A stretch of DNA of 64,000 nt from Chitinophagales bacterium (GTDB lineage: Bacteria > Bacteroidota > Bacteroidia > Chitinophagales > UBA10324), in assembly GCA_019694975.1 (NCBI GenBank), contig JAIBAY010000006.1, positions 219,137-283,136 of the forward strand. Direction: 5' to 3'. Made by a program: the position numbers and the translations under genes. The notes under the pieces were generated by a model. It had not been told where the DNA came from, made no database searches, and saw only the letters and a list, made by a program, of their open reading frames with translations. The first letter of the stretch is position 1. Each line of letters opens with the position of its first letter. Of the stretch, positions 9,010-15,742 are shown one piece after another.

Positions 9010-10439
9010 AATTTTATAGCTGTTGTTTTTCCGGAAGTAATCACTACCGGGTATTCCTTTGTTTTCATCGACTGTTTTCCTTTGTCGGGCCTGAAAATCA
9101 CGCTGTAGCTGCCCGGTTGCAAAGCAATTGTTTTTACGGCCGTCAGCTTGCTAAAATCCCAAACCTTCTGCAAGCCTTTGTCAGTTTTCATAAACACACT
9201 TGCTATGCCTGCAGCTGACGGATTTACCGATAATGTTCCGGGACGCGGCACTTTAACAGCAGTGGTTTTTGCTTCTTCCAGGATTACATCGTTTCGAATG
9301 ATGCGCGGAAGTGTAAGGATTTCGAGGTCATAAGAACCGGTCAGGTATTTCTGCGAACGGTTCAGGTCCTGTATAGCCAGGATTGTGCTGTTGCCGGCTA
9401 CACGCACAATACAGGGGACGCCCGGATTGACGGTGGAGGCCGTTTCCCATTTTAACTCCAGCGTTCCCTGCGGCACATCGGCTGCAATGGTGTTGTGAAT
9501 GCCCTTTACCAGTTCAATACCATTTCTCATTACCGGTGGAATGCTGTGAACCTGCAGGTCATATTTCATGTCGGCATTCAGCTGTAACGTATCAGGGTTT
9601 CCTTTGGCATTCAGCGTATGCACGAAATTGTATTTCACTTTTCCCGACAGGTGATCATACAACGTGACTTCCACGTTGGTTTCAGAAGGCATGCCGTATG
9701 CATCGAGCAGGTTGATCTGTGCAGTGGTGGCATTGAGCGCGCGCGAAATCACCACCTTCATGACACCAGCGAACATTTCTCCCTGCTGCACATCAAAAAA
9801 GGCGCCGGCACATTCAAATTTTTTACGGATGGAATCGCTCAGGCCAAGTCCAATGATAAAGGGTTTCAGCACAATGCCTTTCTCAGCCATCAGTGTGGCT
9901 ATGTTGCAGATATTGCCATTGCAGGTTTCATTGCCATCCGTAATCAGCACAATGGAATTGTTCGACAATGAATCAGTTGGAAAATCGATGATGGATTGCT
10001 CCAACGTGTATTCAATAGGAGTTTGTCCCTGAGGTTTTATTTCCTGCAATCGTTTTGCAACAGCTGCGCCGTTATTTTTCCCGAAAGGAATTTCAAGTTT
10101 GGTGTCTTCGCAATTGTTTTCTGACCTTGGCGACTGATGACCAAACACACGCACTGCAAATTCCACATTCGGATTTGCTTTTGAAATACTGTCGATGGTA
10201 TGAATCAGCATTGCTTTCGACTGCTCAAACTTTGATGGAGCGGTACCGCTGGCAGCGGTTTTCAGCGATCCCTTCATGCTTCCCGAGGCATCGAGCACAA
10301 ACAGGACCCTGCTTGTTTTTGATTTATACAGTGCAGATGGTTGTGCCATGACTGACGGCAGCGTCAGCCACCAAAGCAAAAAAGATACAGCGCACCAATA
10401 CAATATTAATTTCTTATCGGGGCTGCTTTTCAATGACAA
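9006..10439 (-). CDS. Secreted von Willebrand factor A domain protein (first copy)
   Basis: A 477-residue protein with a signal peptide over about 1-32 (VSFLLWWLTLPSVMAQ) and a VWA domain at about 43-225. The MIDAS residues are D50-A-S52-G-S54, T140 in GQTPIE and D168 in LITDGNET. Cys residues at 110, 173 and 178 match positions in the downstream paralogue. A beta-rich region of about 240 residues follows. It lies 65 bases downstream of the transketolase N-subunit and overlaps the next VWA gene by 4 bases, so all four genes probably share a transcript. VWA domains with intact MIDAS usually bind a protein ligand through a divalent metal. What this pair binds in the periplasm or at the cell surface cannot be read from the sequence. 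Confidence 0.85.
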   Translation of the reverse strand: MSLKSSPDKKLILYWCAVSFLLWWLTLPSVMAQPSALYKSKTSRVLFVLDASGSMKGSLKTAASGTAPSKFEQSKAMLIHTIDSISKANPNVEFAVRVFGHQSPRSENNCEDTKLEIPFGKNNGAAVAKRLQEIKPQGQTPIEYTLEQSIIDFPTDSLSNNSIVLITDGNETCNGNICNIATLMAEKGIVLKPFIIGLGLSDSIRKKFECAGAFFDVQQGEMFAGVMKVVISRALNATTAQINLLDAYGMPSETNVEVTLYDHLSGKVKYNFVHTLNAKGNPDTLQLNADMKYDLQVHSIPPVMRNGIELVKGIHNTIAADVPQGTLELKWETASTVNPGVPCIVRVAGNSTILAIQDLNRSQKYLTGSYDLEILTLPRIIRNDVILEEAKTTAVKVPRPGTLSVNPSAAGIASVFMKTDKGLQKVWDFSKLTAVKTIALQPGSYSVIFRPDKGKQSMKTKEYPVVITSGKTTAIKL

Positions 10440-10504
10440 CGTTTTCGGTTTTCAGTATGCAACGTGTAGAATCGGCTTGACCGGGGAAGCAAAGCTGCTG
10501 CCGC

Positions 10505-11347
10505 CTAATAATCACCAAGCGTGGCAGGCAACTGATCGAGTGCTTTTGCCAGCTGATCATCATTGGGCGCTACGCCATGCCATTCGTGGTTGTTCATCAT
10601 AAAATCCACGGGATAACCCATCGCCGTCTTCATCAGGATGGCAATAGGTTTGCCTTTGCCTGTGAGTGATTTGGCTTTGTTGAGCACGGCCACCACGTCT
10701 TCCATATCATTGCCTTGCATGCTGAGTGTGGTCCAGCCAAACACCCTGAATTTTTCTTCGAGGTCACCAAGCGCCATCACCTTATCTGTCGTACCGTCAA
10801 TCTGCTGACCGTTCCAATCGATGGTGCTGATGAGGTTGTCTACCTTAAGATGCGCTGCCGACATGATAGCTTCCCAGTTCTGTCCTTCATCCATTTCGCC
10901 ATCGCCGTGCAATGAGAAGACCAGGTGTGGATCGCCATTGTATTTTTTTGCCAAAGCTGCGCCGATAGCTACCGACATGCCCTGACCGAGTGATCCGGAA
11001 GCTACGCGCACGCCGGGCAGGTGTTCATGCGTGGTAGGATGGCCCTGCAGCCGGGTATTGAGCTTGCGGAAGGTGTACATTTCCTTCGGTTCAAAATAGC
11101 CTGATCGGGAAAGCACGCTGTACCAGACCGGCGAGATATGGCCATTGGAGAGGAAGAAAATATCTTCCTGCTTACCGTCCATCGTGAAGTTGGTGTCGTG
11201 GTGCATGATTTCAAAATACAGCGCAGTAAAAAAATCTGCGCAGCCCAGTGAGCCACCAGGGTGGCCTGACTGGCAGCCATGTACCATGCGAAGGATATCT
11301 CTTCTTACCTGCGAAGCGATCTTTTTCAACTCATCAATTGAAGCCAT
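10505..11347 (-). CDS. Transketolase, N-terminal subunit (split enzyme)
   Basis: A 280-residue protein covering the diphosphate-binding domain of transketolase. The thiamine-diphosphate motif begins with GDG at 148-150 and ends at N178 in TIDWNGQQ. The conserved GHPGGSLG at 28-35 and SLGQGMSVA near 119-127 are also present. It needs the C-terminal subunit encoded at 6494-7453 to form a complete active site. The two genes flank two VWA genes in one co-directional run. The ATG at 11347 gives the typical short N-terminus. Upstream on the minus strand lies a pair of identical 12-base direct repeats. Confidence 0.93.
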   Translation of the reverse strand: MASIDELKKIASQVRRDILRMVHGCQSGHPGGSLGCADFFTALYFEIMHHDTNFTMDGKQEDIFFLSNGHISPVWYSVLSRSGYFEPKEMYTFRKLNTRLQGHPTTHEHLPGVRVASGSLGQGMSVAIGAALAKKYNGDPHLVFSLHGDGEMDEGQNWEAIMSAAHLKVDNLISTIDWNGQQIDGTTDKVMALGDLEEKFRVFGWTTLSMQGNDMEDVVAVLNKAKSLTGKGKPIAILMKTAMGYPVDFMMNNHEWHGVAPNDDQLAKALDQLPATLGDY

Positions 11348-11715
11348 TCCGTTTTTTTTGAAGCGTTAAAAATAGCAGAAATACTGCTTTTGGGGTAATG
11401 CCTGTGGTTTTGGGGTAATTGGCAGCACAGCGGTTGGGCGGTGTGAAACAAAAGCTTGTACAGATTTCAGCGGCCCGGCAGCCGGAAACACAATGTTAAT
11501 TCAGGTTAATAAAGATCGCATTATAAGAAAATGATACTGATTAAAATGTTACTTGAACTACTTCGTGATGAGGAACATTTTCATAGGTGATTTTCATGAT
11601 GATTGATTAGCTTTATTTGATGGATGACATCCGGCTTTTGGCGTAATCAGGATTTGTGTAAGAAGGAGCGTCATGCCGACTTCGGATAAATAATTACATT
11701 AGCAAAAAAATAATC
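11348..11715. other. Divergent intergenic region, transketolase / SRPBCC
   Basis: 368 bases separating minus-strand and plus-strand gene blocks, so it should contain promoters in both directions. The only strong structure is the tandem direct repeat at 11388-11419. TACATTAG about 17 bases before the SRPBCC start is one or two bases away from the TAnnTTTG box. No ORF of interest. Confidence 0.5.
11388..11419. repeat. Tandem direct repeat TTTTGGGGTAAT, 20-bp period
   Basis: TTTTGGGGTAAT occurs at 11388-11399 and again, identical over 12 bases, at 11408-11419. The start-to-start distance of 20 bases is close to two helical turns, so both copies face the same side of the DNA. The block begins about 40 bases upstream of the transketolase N-subunit start (minus strand), where an activator or repressor would sit. 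No matching copies were seen elsewhere in the window. Confidence 0.5.
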
Positions 11716-12165
11716 ATGTCAGGCAACAGCGTAACGTTACAGCGGGTATTGAAGGCTTCACCGGAAAAAGTTTTTCGCGCTTTTTCAGATCCGGTGGCTT
11801 ATGCTTCATGGATTCCGCCCTATGGATTTTTGTGTATGGTTCACCACATGGACTTCAAGGTTGGTGGCAGCTACAAAATGTCATTCAGAAATTTTACCAC
11901 CGGCCATGAACATTCATTTGGCGGGGTTTTTCTGGAGATCAAAACGAATGAACACCTTAAGATATCGGACAAATTTGACGACCCTGCTTTGCCCGGTGAG
12001 ATGACAACAACGATTACGTTCAATAAGGTATCCTGCGGTACTGAATTAAAAGTTTTGCAGGAAGGGATACCGGCCATGATACCGGTTGAGATGTGTTATC
12101 TCGGCTGGCAGGAATCATTGGATAAACTACTCAGGCTGGTGGAACCGGAAATTCCGGATGCCTGA
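11716..12165 (+). CDS. SRPBCC (AHSA1/START-like) domain protein
   Basis: A 149-residue single-domain protein of the activator of Hsp90 ATPase homologue 1-like group within the SRPBCC superfamily. The typical opening (VLKASPEKVFRAFSDPVAYASWIPP) is followed by the GGSYKMSFRN and GGVFLEI strands and by the C-terminal helix LGWQESLDKLLRLVE. These proteins have a hydrophobic ligand pocket, and most bacterial members have no assigned reaction. It opens a run of four small plus-strand genes of the kind often found scattered in Bacteroidota genomes (SRPBCC, VOC, DUF1801, DUF2200). Spacing of 60-180 bases does not clearly support an operon. Confidence 0.85.
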   Translation: MSGNSVTLQRVLKASPEKVFRAFSDPVAYASWIPPYGFLCMVHHMDFKVGGSYKMSFRNFTTGHEHSFGGVFLEIKTNEHLKISDKFDDPALPGEMTTTITFNKVSCGTELKVLQEGIPAMIPVEMCYLGWQESLDKLLRLVEPEIPDA

Positions 12166-12224
12166 TGATTACGAAAATTGTAATGCGGCGATAAGATTAT
12201 TTTCAGCAATTAAATCAAAATGCT

Positions 12225-12662
12225 ATGGCACATGTTTCAATTTATTTAAACTTTATGGGTAATACGGAAGAGGCTTTCAATTTTTATAAGAAAGTTTTCC
12301 GGGCAGAATTCTCAGCACCGATCATGAGAATGAAGGATATTCCCAATCAGGAGGGCATGCCGCCGCTTTCAGAGGCAGACAAAAACAGCGTGATGCATGT
12401 GGCATTACCGGTTCTCGGCGGCACTGAGATCATGGGCACTGATATGCTGGAAAGTATGGGGCATAAACTGATTGAAGGAAATAATGTAACGATCAGTCTC
12501 AATCCCGACACGAAAGCAGAAGCTGACCGTTTGTACCGGGAACTCTCTCAGGGGGCAAGCGACGGTGTTGCGCCGCACGATGAATTCTGGGGCTATTGGG
12601 GTACTTGTAAAGACAGATTTGGCATCAGGTGGATGTTCAATATTTCGAATCCGCCACAGTAG
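12225..12662 (+). CDS. VOC-fold protein, PhnB-like
   Basis: A 145-residue member of the glyoxalase/bleomycin-resistance (vicinal oxygen chelate) superfamily, PhnB / 3-demethylubiquinone-methyltransferase-like group. Characteristic features are the N-terminal YLNFMGNTEEAFNFYKKVF strand-helix, the mid-region VMHVALPVLGG and the C-terminal WGTCKDRFGIRWMFN signature. Members bind a metal through His/Glu residues on paired beta-alpha-beta modules, but this group is mostly uncharacterised. The protein is cytoplasmic, with no signal peptide. It follows the SRPBCC gene by 59 bases on the same strand and may be co-transcribed. Confidence 0.85.
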   Translation: MAHVSIYLNFMGNTEEAFNFYKKVFRAEFSAPIMRMKDIPNQEGMPPLSEADKNSVMHVALPVLGGTEIMGTDMLESMGHKLIEGNNVTISLNPDTKAEADRLYRELSQGASDGVAPHDEFWGYWGTCKDRFGIRWMFNISNPPQ

Positions 12663-12837
12663 TTTAATCTTCAGACCTAACATGTGTCGGAACCTTACAT
12701 CGTAATGCCAAAAAATAATGTTCTTCCATTGTATGCTCCATAACTTTTGTACGCATCAGCATGAAAAGTGATGCTAAATCGTTTTCAGGAGCAACTGCAA
12801 AACGATGTTTCATCAAATTTGAAATTGGAAATGTAAG

Positions 12838-13329
12838 ATGAAAGCAAATGGAAAAACAGTAAGCGAAATTCTTGCTAACCTTCCTGAAGACAGGGCCGAA
12901 CCATTCAAAAGACTGCACGAAGTAATAATCAAAAACCTGCCGGAAGGTTTTGAAGCAGGGATAAGCTATGGCGGTCTGGGCTATGTGGTGCCGCATAAAA
13001 TTTATCCTTCAGGTTACCACTGCAATCCGGCTGAGCCACTGCCTTTTGCCGGAATTGCCTCGCAAAAGGGGTCCATTAATTTTTACCATATGGGAATCTA
13101 TGCAGATACTGCATTATTGAAATGGTTTCAAACAGCGTATCCTAAGTACTCCCGGCAAAAACTTGACATGGGAAAGAGTTGTATCCGGTTTAAAAAGATG
13201 GATGACATTCCGTATGAACTTATTGGTGAGTTGATGAAAAAAATAAGTGTGAAGGAATGGATCGAGAAATATGAATCTGCGTTTAAACCAAAACCCGGCA
13301 AATCGAAAGCGGGAACAAAAAACAACTAG
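12838..13329 (+). CDS. DUF1801 (YdhG-like) protein
   Basis: A 163-residue cytoplasmic protein of the DUF1801 family. Diagnostic stretches are EILANLPEDRAEPFKRLHEVI, GFEAGISYGGLGYVVPH, and GKSCIRFKKMDDIPYELIGELMKK near the C-terminus. The tail from about residue 148 is Lys/Pro/Gly-rich and probably disordered. The fold resembles the frataxin/IbpA-like group, but no biochemical role is established that I can name. It lies 175 bases downstream of the VOC gene and 41 bases upstream of a DUF2200 gene, so it may form a pair with the latter. Confidence 0.8.
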   Translation: MKANGKTVSEILANLPEDRAEPFKRLHEVIIKNLPEGFEAGISYGGLGYVVPHKIYPSGYHCNPAEPLPFAGIASQKGSINFYHMGIYADTALLKWFQTAYPKYSRQKLDMGKSCIRFKKMDDIPYELIGELMKKISVKEWIEKYESAFKPKPGKSKAGTKNN

Positions 13330-13370
13330 CAACGGGGTAGTGATTTCCCCGCAGGCAGAACAATTGAAAA

Positions 13371-13736
13371 ATGATTACCACACCTGAACACGATCAGCGA
13401 ATCGCGCGTATGATTTTTGCCGGCGTTTATCCGCTTTATGTCAAAAAAGTGGAGCGGAAGGGCAGGACAAAGGAAGAATTGCACCAGGTGATTGAGTGGC
13501 TAACCGGTTTTGATAACAAGCAGCTGCAGCAATTAATTGATGAAAAGGTGACCTTCGATACATTCTTTAAAAGGGCAAAGCTGAATGCCAATGCACACCT
13601 GATAAAGGGATTAATCTGCGGTTACAGGATAGAAGAAATTACCAATCCGTTAACCCGTCAGGCAAGGTACCTTGACAAGCTTGTTGATGAATTGGCGAAA
13701 GGAAGGAAAATGGAAAAGATATTAAGATCAGCGTAA
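13371..13736 (+). CDS. DUF2200 family protein
   Basis: A 121-residue protein of the DUF2200 family, recognised from its near-universal phrases (RIARMIFAGVYPLYVKKVERKGRT, LHQVIEWLTGF, and ANAHLIKGLICGYRIEEI with LTRQARYLDKLVDELAKG). The family is conserved at about this length across Bacteroidota and Firmicutes and has no assigned biochemical role. It has no signal peptide or membrane segment. A dispersed repeat element starts 30 bases after its stop codon. Confidence 0.88.
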   Translation: MITTPEHDQRIARMIFAGVYPLYVKKVERKGRTKEELHQVIEWLTGFDNKQLQQLIDEKVTFDTFFKRAKLNANAHLIKGLICGYRIEEITNPLTRQARYLDKLVDELAKGRKMEKILRSA

Positions 13737-13765
13737 ATGAGGCGCATGGATGTAAGCAGTGCCGA

Positions 13766-13893
13766 GAAGCTATCTCAAAATACCCGGAGTCATCCAGTCG
13801 CGATTGCCCGGCATCAGGATCTCTTCCATTCATCGACAGCTGCCGAAATAAATCCCGCATGACCGCATTGATTGCCTGTTTTGAGATAGCTTC
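13766..13893 (+). repeat. Dispersed palindrome-ended repeat, copy A
   Basis: A 128-base non-coding element bounded by a perfect 15-base terminal inverted repeat, GAAGCTATCTCAAAA (13766-13780) and its complement (13879-13893). The inner 114 bases (13773-13886) align without gaps to the reverse complement of 49478-49591, with 101 identical positions. It lies in the intergenic space after DUF2200 and does not interrupt a gene. A 2-base GA is present at both outer edges, too short to prove a target duplication. It could be a MITE-like element or a hairpin-type intergenic repeat. No transposase for it is in the window. Confidence 0.8.
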
Positions 13894-14069
13894 GAATAAA
13901 AACAGCGCTGCTGTCAGCGCGATGAATAGGCGAACAATGCTTTGTGAAGCAGATTTCCCTGCCATAGGTATTTACCCTCCACAATAATTTCGTTCCAGGT
14001 ATTATGACGCAAGACGAAACAAAGCCCCGTAACAATTTCTTAATGCGCGGCAAGCAGCGTGTTTTGTTC

Positions 14070-14091
14070 TTTATCGTATTTTTGCGATAAA
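14070..14091 (+). promoter_or_regulatory. Candidate -7 box inside a dyad, upstream of arsC
   Basis: TATTTTTG at 14077-14084 fits the Bacteroidota -7 consensus TAnnTTTG. It is framed exactly by a perfect 7-base inverted repeat, TTTATCG (14070-14076) and CGATAAA (14085-14091). A repressor bound to the dyad would cover the promoter. The arsC start is 13 bases further on. No ArsR-type gene is nearby, so the regulator is unknown. No TTG at the expected -33 spacing was found. Confidence 0.45.
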
Positions 14092-14104
14092 TATTCCGGC
14101 AGGC

Positions 14105-14554
14105 ATGGTTACAAGCGTTTTGTTTTTGTGTATACACAATTCCGCGCGGAGTCAGATGGCGGAAGCCTATCTTAAAAAATTTGGCGGTGATGAATTTATC
14201 GTGGAAAGTGCAGGCCTTGAAGCGGGAACGCTCAATCCGCTTGCCGTAGAAGTGATGAAAGAGGAAGGTATTGACCTCTCCGGCAATACTACCAGGGAAG
14301 TGTTTGACTTTTTCCGGCAAGGTAAAATCTATCATTATGTAATTACTGTTTGTGATGCGGCAAGCGCCGAACGTTGTCCCGTTTTCCCGGGCATATTTGA
14401 AAAAATTGCCTGGGATTTCCCGGACCCTTCAAAATTTGAAGGAACTCTTGAAGAAAAGCTGGCACAAACACGGTTGGTTCGTGACCTTATCAAAGCGGCC
14501 GTTCTCAGCTTCATACAGAAAATACAAAGTGAAGAGACACGCAAGATACCTTGA
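14105..14554 (+). CDS. arsC: Arsenate reductase / low-molecular-weight phosphatase fold protein
   Basis: A 149-residue protein of the LMW protein-tyrosine-phosphatase fold, thioredoxin-coupled ArsC type. The P-loop CIHNSARS spans C9 to R15 plus S16 (C-x5-R-S), and the HNSARSQMAEA form is typical of arsenate reductases. A second Cys (TVCDAASAERCPVFPG) lies where ArsC enzymes keep resolving cysteines, and the DFPDPS motif supplies the catalytic Asp. It should reduce arsenate to arsenite. The aquaporin 267 bases downstream on the same strand supports an arsenic function, since arsC-aquaporin pairs are known (for example aqpS in Sinorhizobium). A tyrosine-phosphatase role cannot be ruled out. Confidence 0.82.
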   Translation: MVTSVLFLCIHNSARSQMAEAYLKKFGGDEFIVESAGLEAGTLNPLAVEVMKEEGIDLSGNTTREVFDFFRQGKIYHYVITVCDAASAERCPVFPGIFEKIAWDFPDPSKFEGTLEEKLAQTRLVRDLIKAAVLSFIQKIQSEETRKIP

Positions 14555-14820
14555 TTTGCAGAAGGTCGCCGGGCAGTTAACGGAGAAAGAAATACCGGTC
14601 TTCGCGTTGAAATCAACATCGGGCAACGCTGAATTGTATCGTCCTGATATTCCTCCAATGAAAAGATCACGCATCGGGCTGCTTTAAAAATAAAGTGGAC
14701 AACTGGCTTCTTCAGGCCATTGATAGGAAAGCAGATTCATTGCCGGATGAAGAACGGCTGCAGATGCTTCCTTCCGTTTTTCAAACCGTAAACAGCTCCC
14801 AGCAAGACTAAACATTTATT
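14555..14820 (+). pseudogene. Possible eroded coding remnant between arsC and the aquaporin
   Basis: The 266 bases here have coding-like composition without an intact gene. One frame is open through arsC and its downstream side to a stop near 14687, and its part after arsC reads naturally (LQKVAGQLTEKEIPVFALKS). A second frame just downstream, at about 14686-14811, reads VDNWLLQAIDRKADSLPDEE and ends NSSQQD-stop just before the aquaporin start. The two could be the halves of one small frameshifted gene. I recognise no family, and chance is possible. Confidence 0.25.
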
Positions 14821-15483
14821 ATGATCAACAGAAAATACCTTGCAGAAATCATCGGAACCTTCGCGTTGGTGTTTTGCGGCACCGGGGCAATCATTATTGA
14901 CGAGCAGACACATGGTGCTGTCACACACCTTGGTGTCGCAAGTACCTTTGGATTAATTGTGCTGGCCATGATCTATACTTTTGGAGAAATTTCGGGAGCA
15001 CATTTTAACCCTGCCGTCACGATCGGTTTTGCTTTTGCCAGGCGATTTGACAGGAAGGATGTGCTGCCGTACATCTTATCACAGCTCGCTGGTGCTTTTA
15101 TTGCTTCTGCGGTTTTGCGATTGTTGTTTCCCGACAGCATCAATCTGGGTGCAACATTTCCGGCAGGTTCGCAACTCCAAAGTTTCATCCTTGAATTTAT
15201 ACTGACCTACCTGCTCATGCTGGTCATCATCCATGTCTCACAAGGATCGAGGGAAACCGGCGTACTGGCAGGCATAGCGATCGGTGCAACATGTGGCCTG
15301 GAGGCAATGTTTGGAGGTCTGGTGAGCGGCGCATCTATGAATCCTGCCCGGAGCCTGTCGCCGGCCGTCCTTTCAGGCAATGTCCATTCGATTTGGATTT
15401 ATTTGCTTGCACCGGTTGCTGGCGCCATTGCAGCCACATCAACTTGGAGCATAATGAACAACAAGATTGCGATTGGTGAATAG
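14821..15483 (+). CDS. MIP-family channel (aquaporin / glyceroporin type)
   Basis: A 220-residue six-helix channel of the major intrinsic protein family. Both pore motifs are intact: NPA at 63-65 in SGAHFNPAVT and NPA at 174-176 in SGASMNPARS, with the selectivity-filter Arg R177 directly after the second. Members conduct water, glycerol or neutral metalloids such as arsenite. The arsC-type gene upstream makes arsenite efflux a plausible job, with the reductase producing arsenite and the channel releasing it down its gradient. The alternative is a simple water/glycerol channel. Substrate cannot be decided from the sequence alone. ATG start, no overlap with neighbours. Confidence 0.88.
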   Translation: MINRKYLAEIIGTFALVFCGTGAIIIDEQTHGAVTHLGVASTFGLIVLAMIYTFGEISGAHFNPAVTIGFAFARRFDRKDVLPYILSQLAGAFIASAVLRLLFPDSINLGATFPAGSQLQSFILEFILTYLLMLVIIHVSQGSRETGVLAGIAIGATCGLEAMFGGLVSGASMNPARSLSPAVLSGNVHSIWIYLLAPVAGAIAATSTWSIMNNKIAIGE

Positions 15484-15522
15484 TACCTGCAAGAGCCAAA
15501 GTCACCGCTTACATTGCTTATT

Positions 15523-15669
15523 TCAGGGGATAATTTTCAACCCAACGGTAAGGGGCATGCGGATCAACCCGTGACGGCACCAGATGTTGACAGACCAGGC
15601 ATCGGTCAATGAGTCAGCGAGTTGTTTGCAGGTAAGAAGCCCATCCATCCGGCAATCTTTATCGGGCAT
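15523..15669 (-). CDS. Possible small HTH (excisionase/MerR-like) ORF
   Basis: A 48-codon minus-strand ORF in the gap before the CarH-type regulator. Its middle (LLTCKQLADSL, then WCRHGLI and VGLK) resembles the winged-helix DNA-binding fold of the small excisionase/HTH_17 family, whose members read LT-KQ-A-L ... W-R-G-I-P ... IG. The spacing is one residue short and the protein ends abruptly, so it may be a decayed copy. It faces away from the carotenoid genes. It is listed because its codons look coding and no other feature explains this gap. Confidence 0.25.
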   Translation of the reverse strand: MPDKDCRMDGLLTCKQLADSLTDAWSVNIWCRHGLIRMPLTVGLKIIP

Positions 15670-15693
15670 TAAAAGACCAGGGTGAACCTTATT

Positions 15694-15724
15694 TTGGTAA
15701 ATTCAACATGTCTATATATATTTG
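15694..15724 (+). promoter_or_regulatory. Bacteroidota-type promoter of the CarH-like regulator
   Basis: TTG at 15694-15696 and TATATTTG at 15717-15724 match the -33 TTG and -7 TAnnTTTG elements with a 20-base spacer. The start codon at 15743 is 18 bases beyond, so the leader would be about a dozen bases long. The -7 box lies inside the dyad described next. Confidence 0.6.
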
Positions 15725-15738
15725 CATATAGTTAGACA
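15709..15738 (+). promoter_or_regulatory. Dyad TGTCTA-N18-TAGACA over the carH promoter (putative operator)
   Basis: Perfect 6-base inverted repeat, TGTCTA at 15709-15714 and TAGACA at 15733-15738, flanking the -7 box with an 18-base centre. An almost identical element, TGTATA-N18-TAGACA, precedes crtI at 16624-16653. Same spacing and the same position just before two start codons suggest both are bound by the same protein, most simply the MerR/CarH-type regulator itself. Confidence 0.55.
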
Positions 15739-15742
15739 ATTC

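Noticed and set aside
13639..14335. Minus-strand frames crossing the repeat and the arsC start
   Set aside because: They overlap the repeat element and arsC antisense, and their translations lack any domain.
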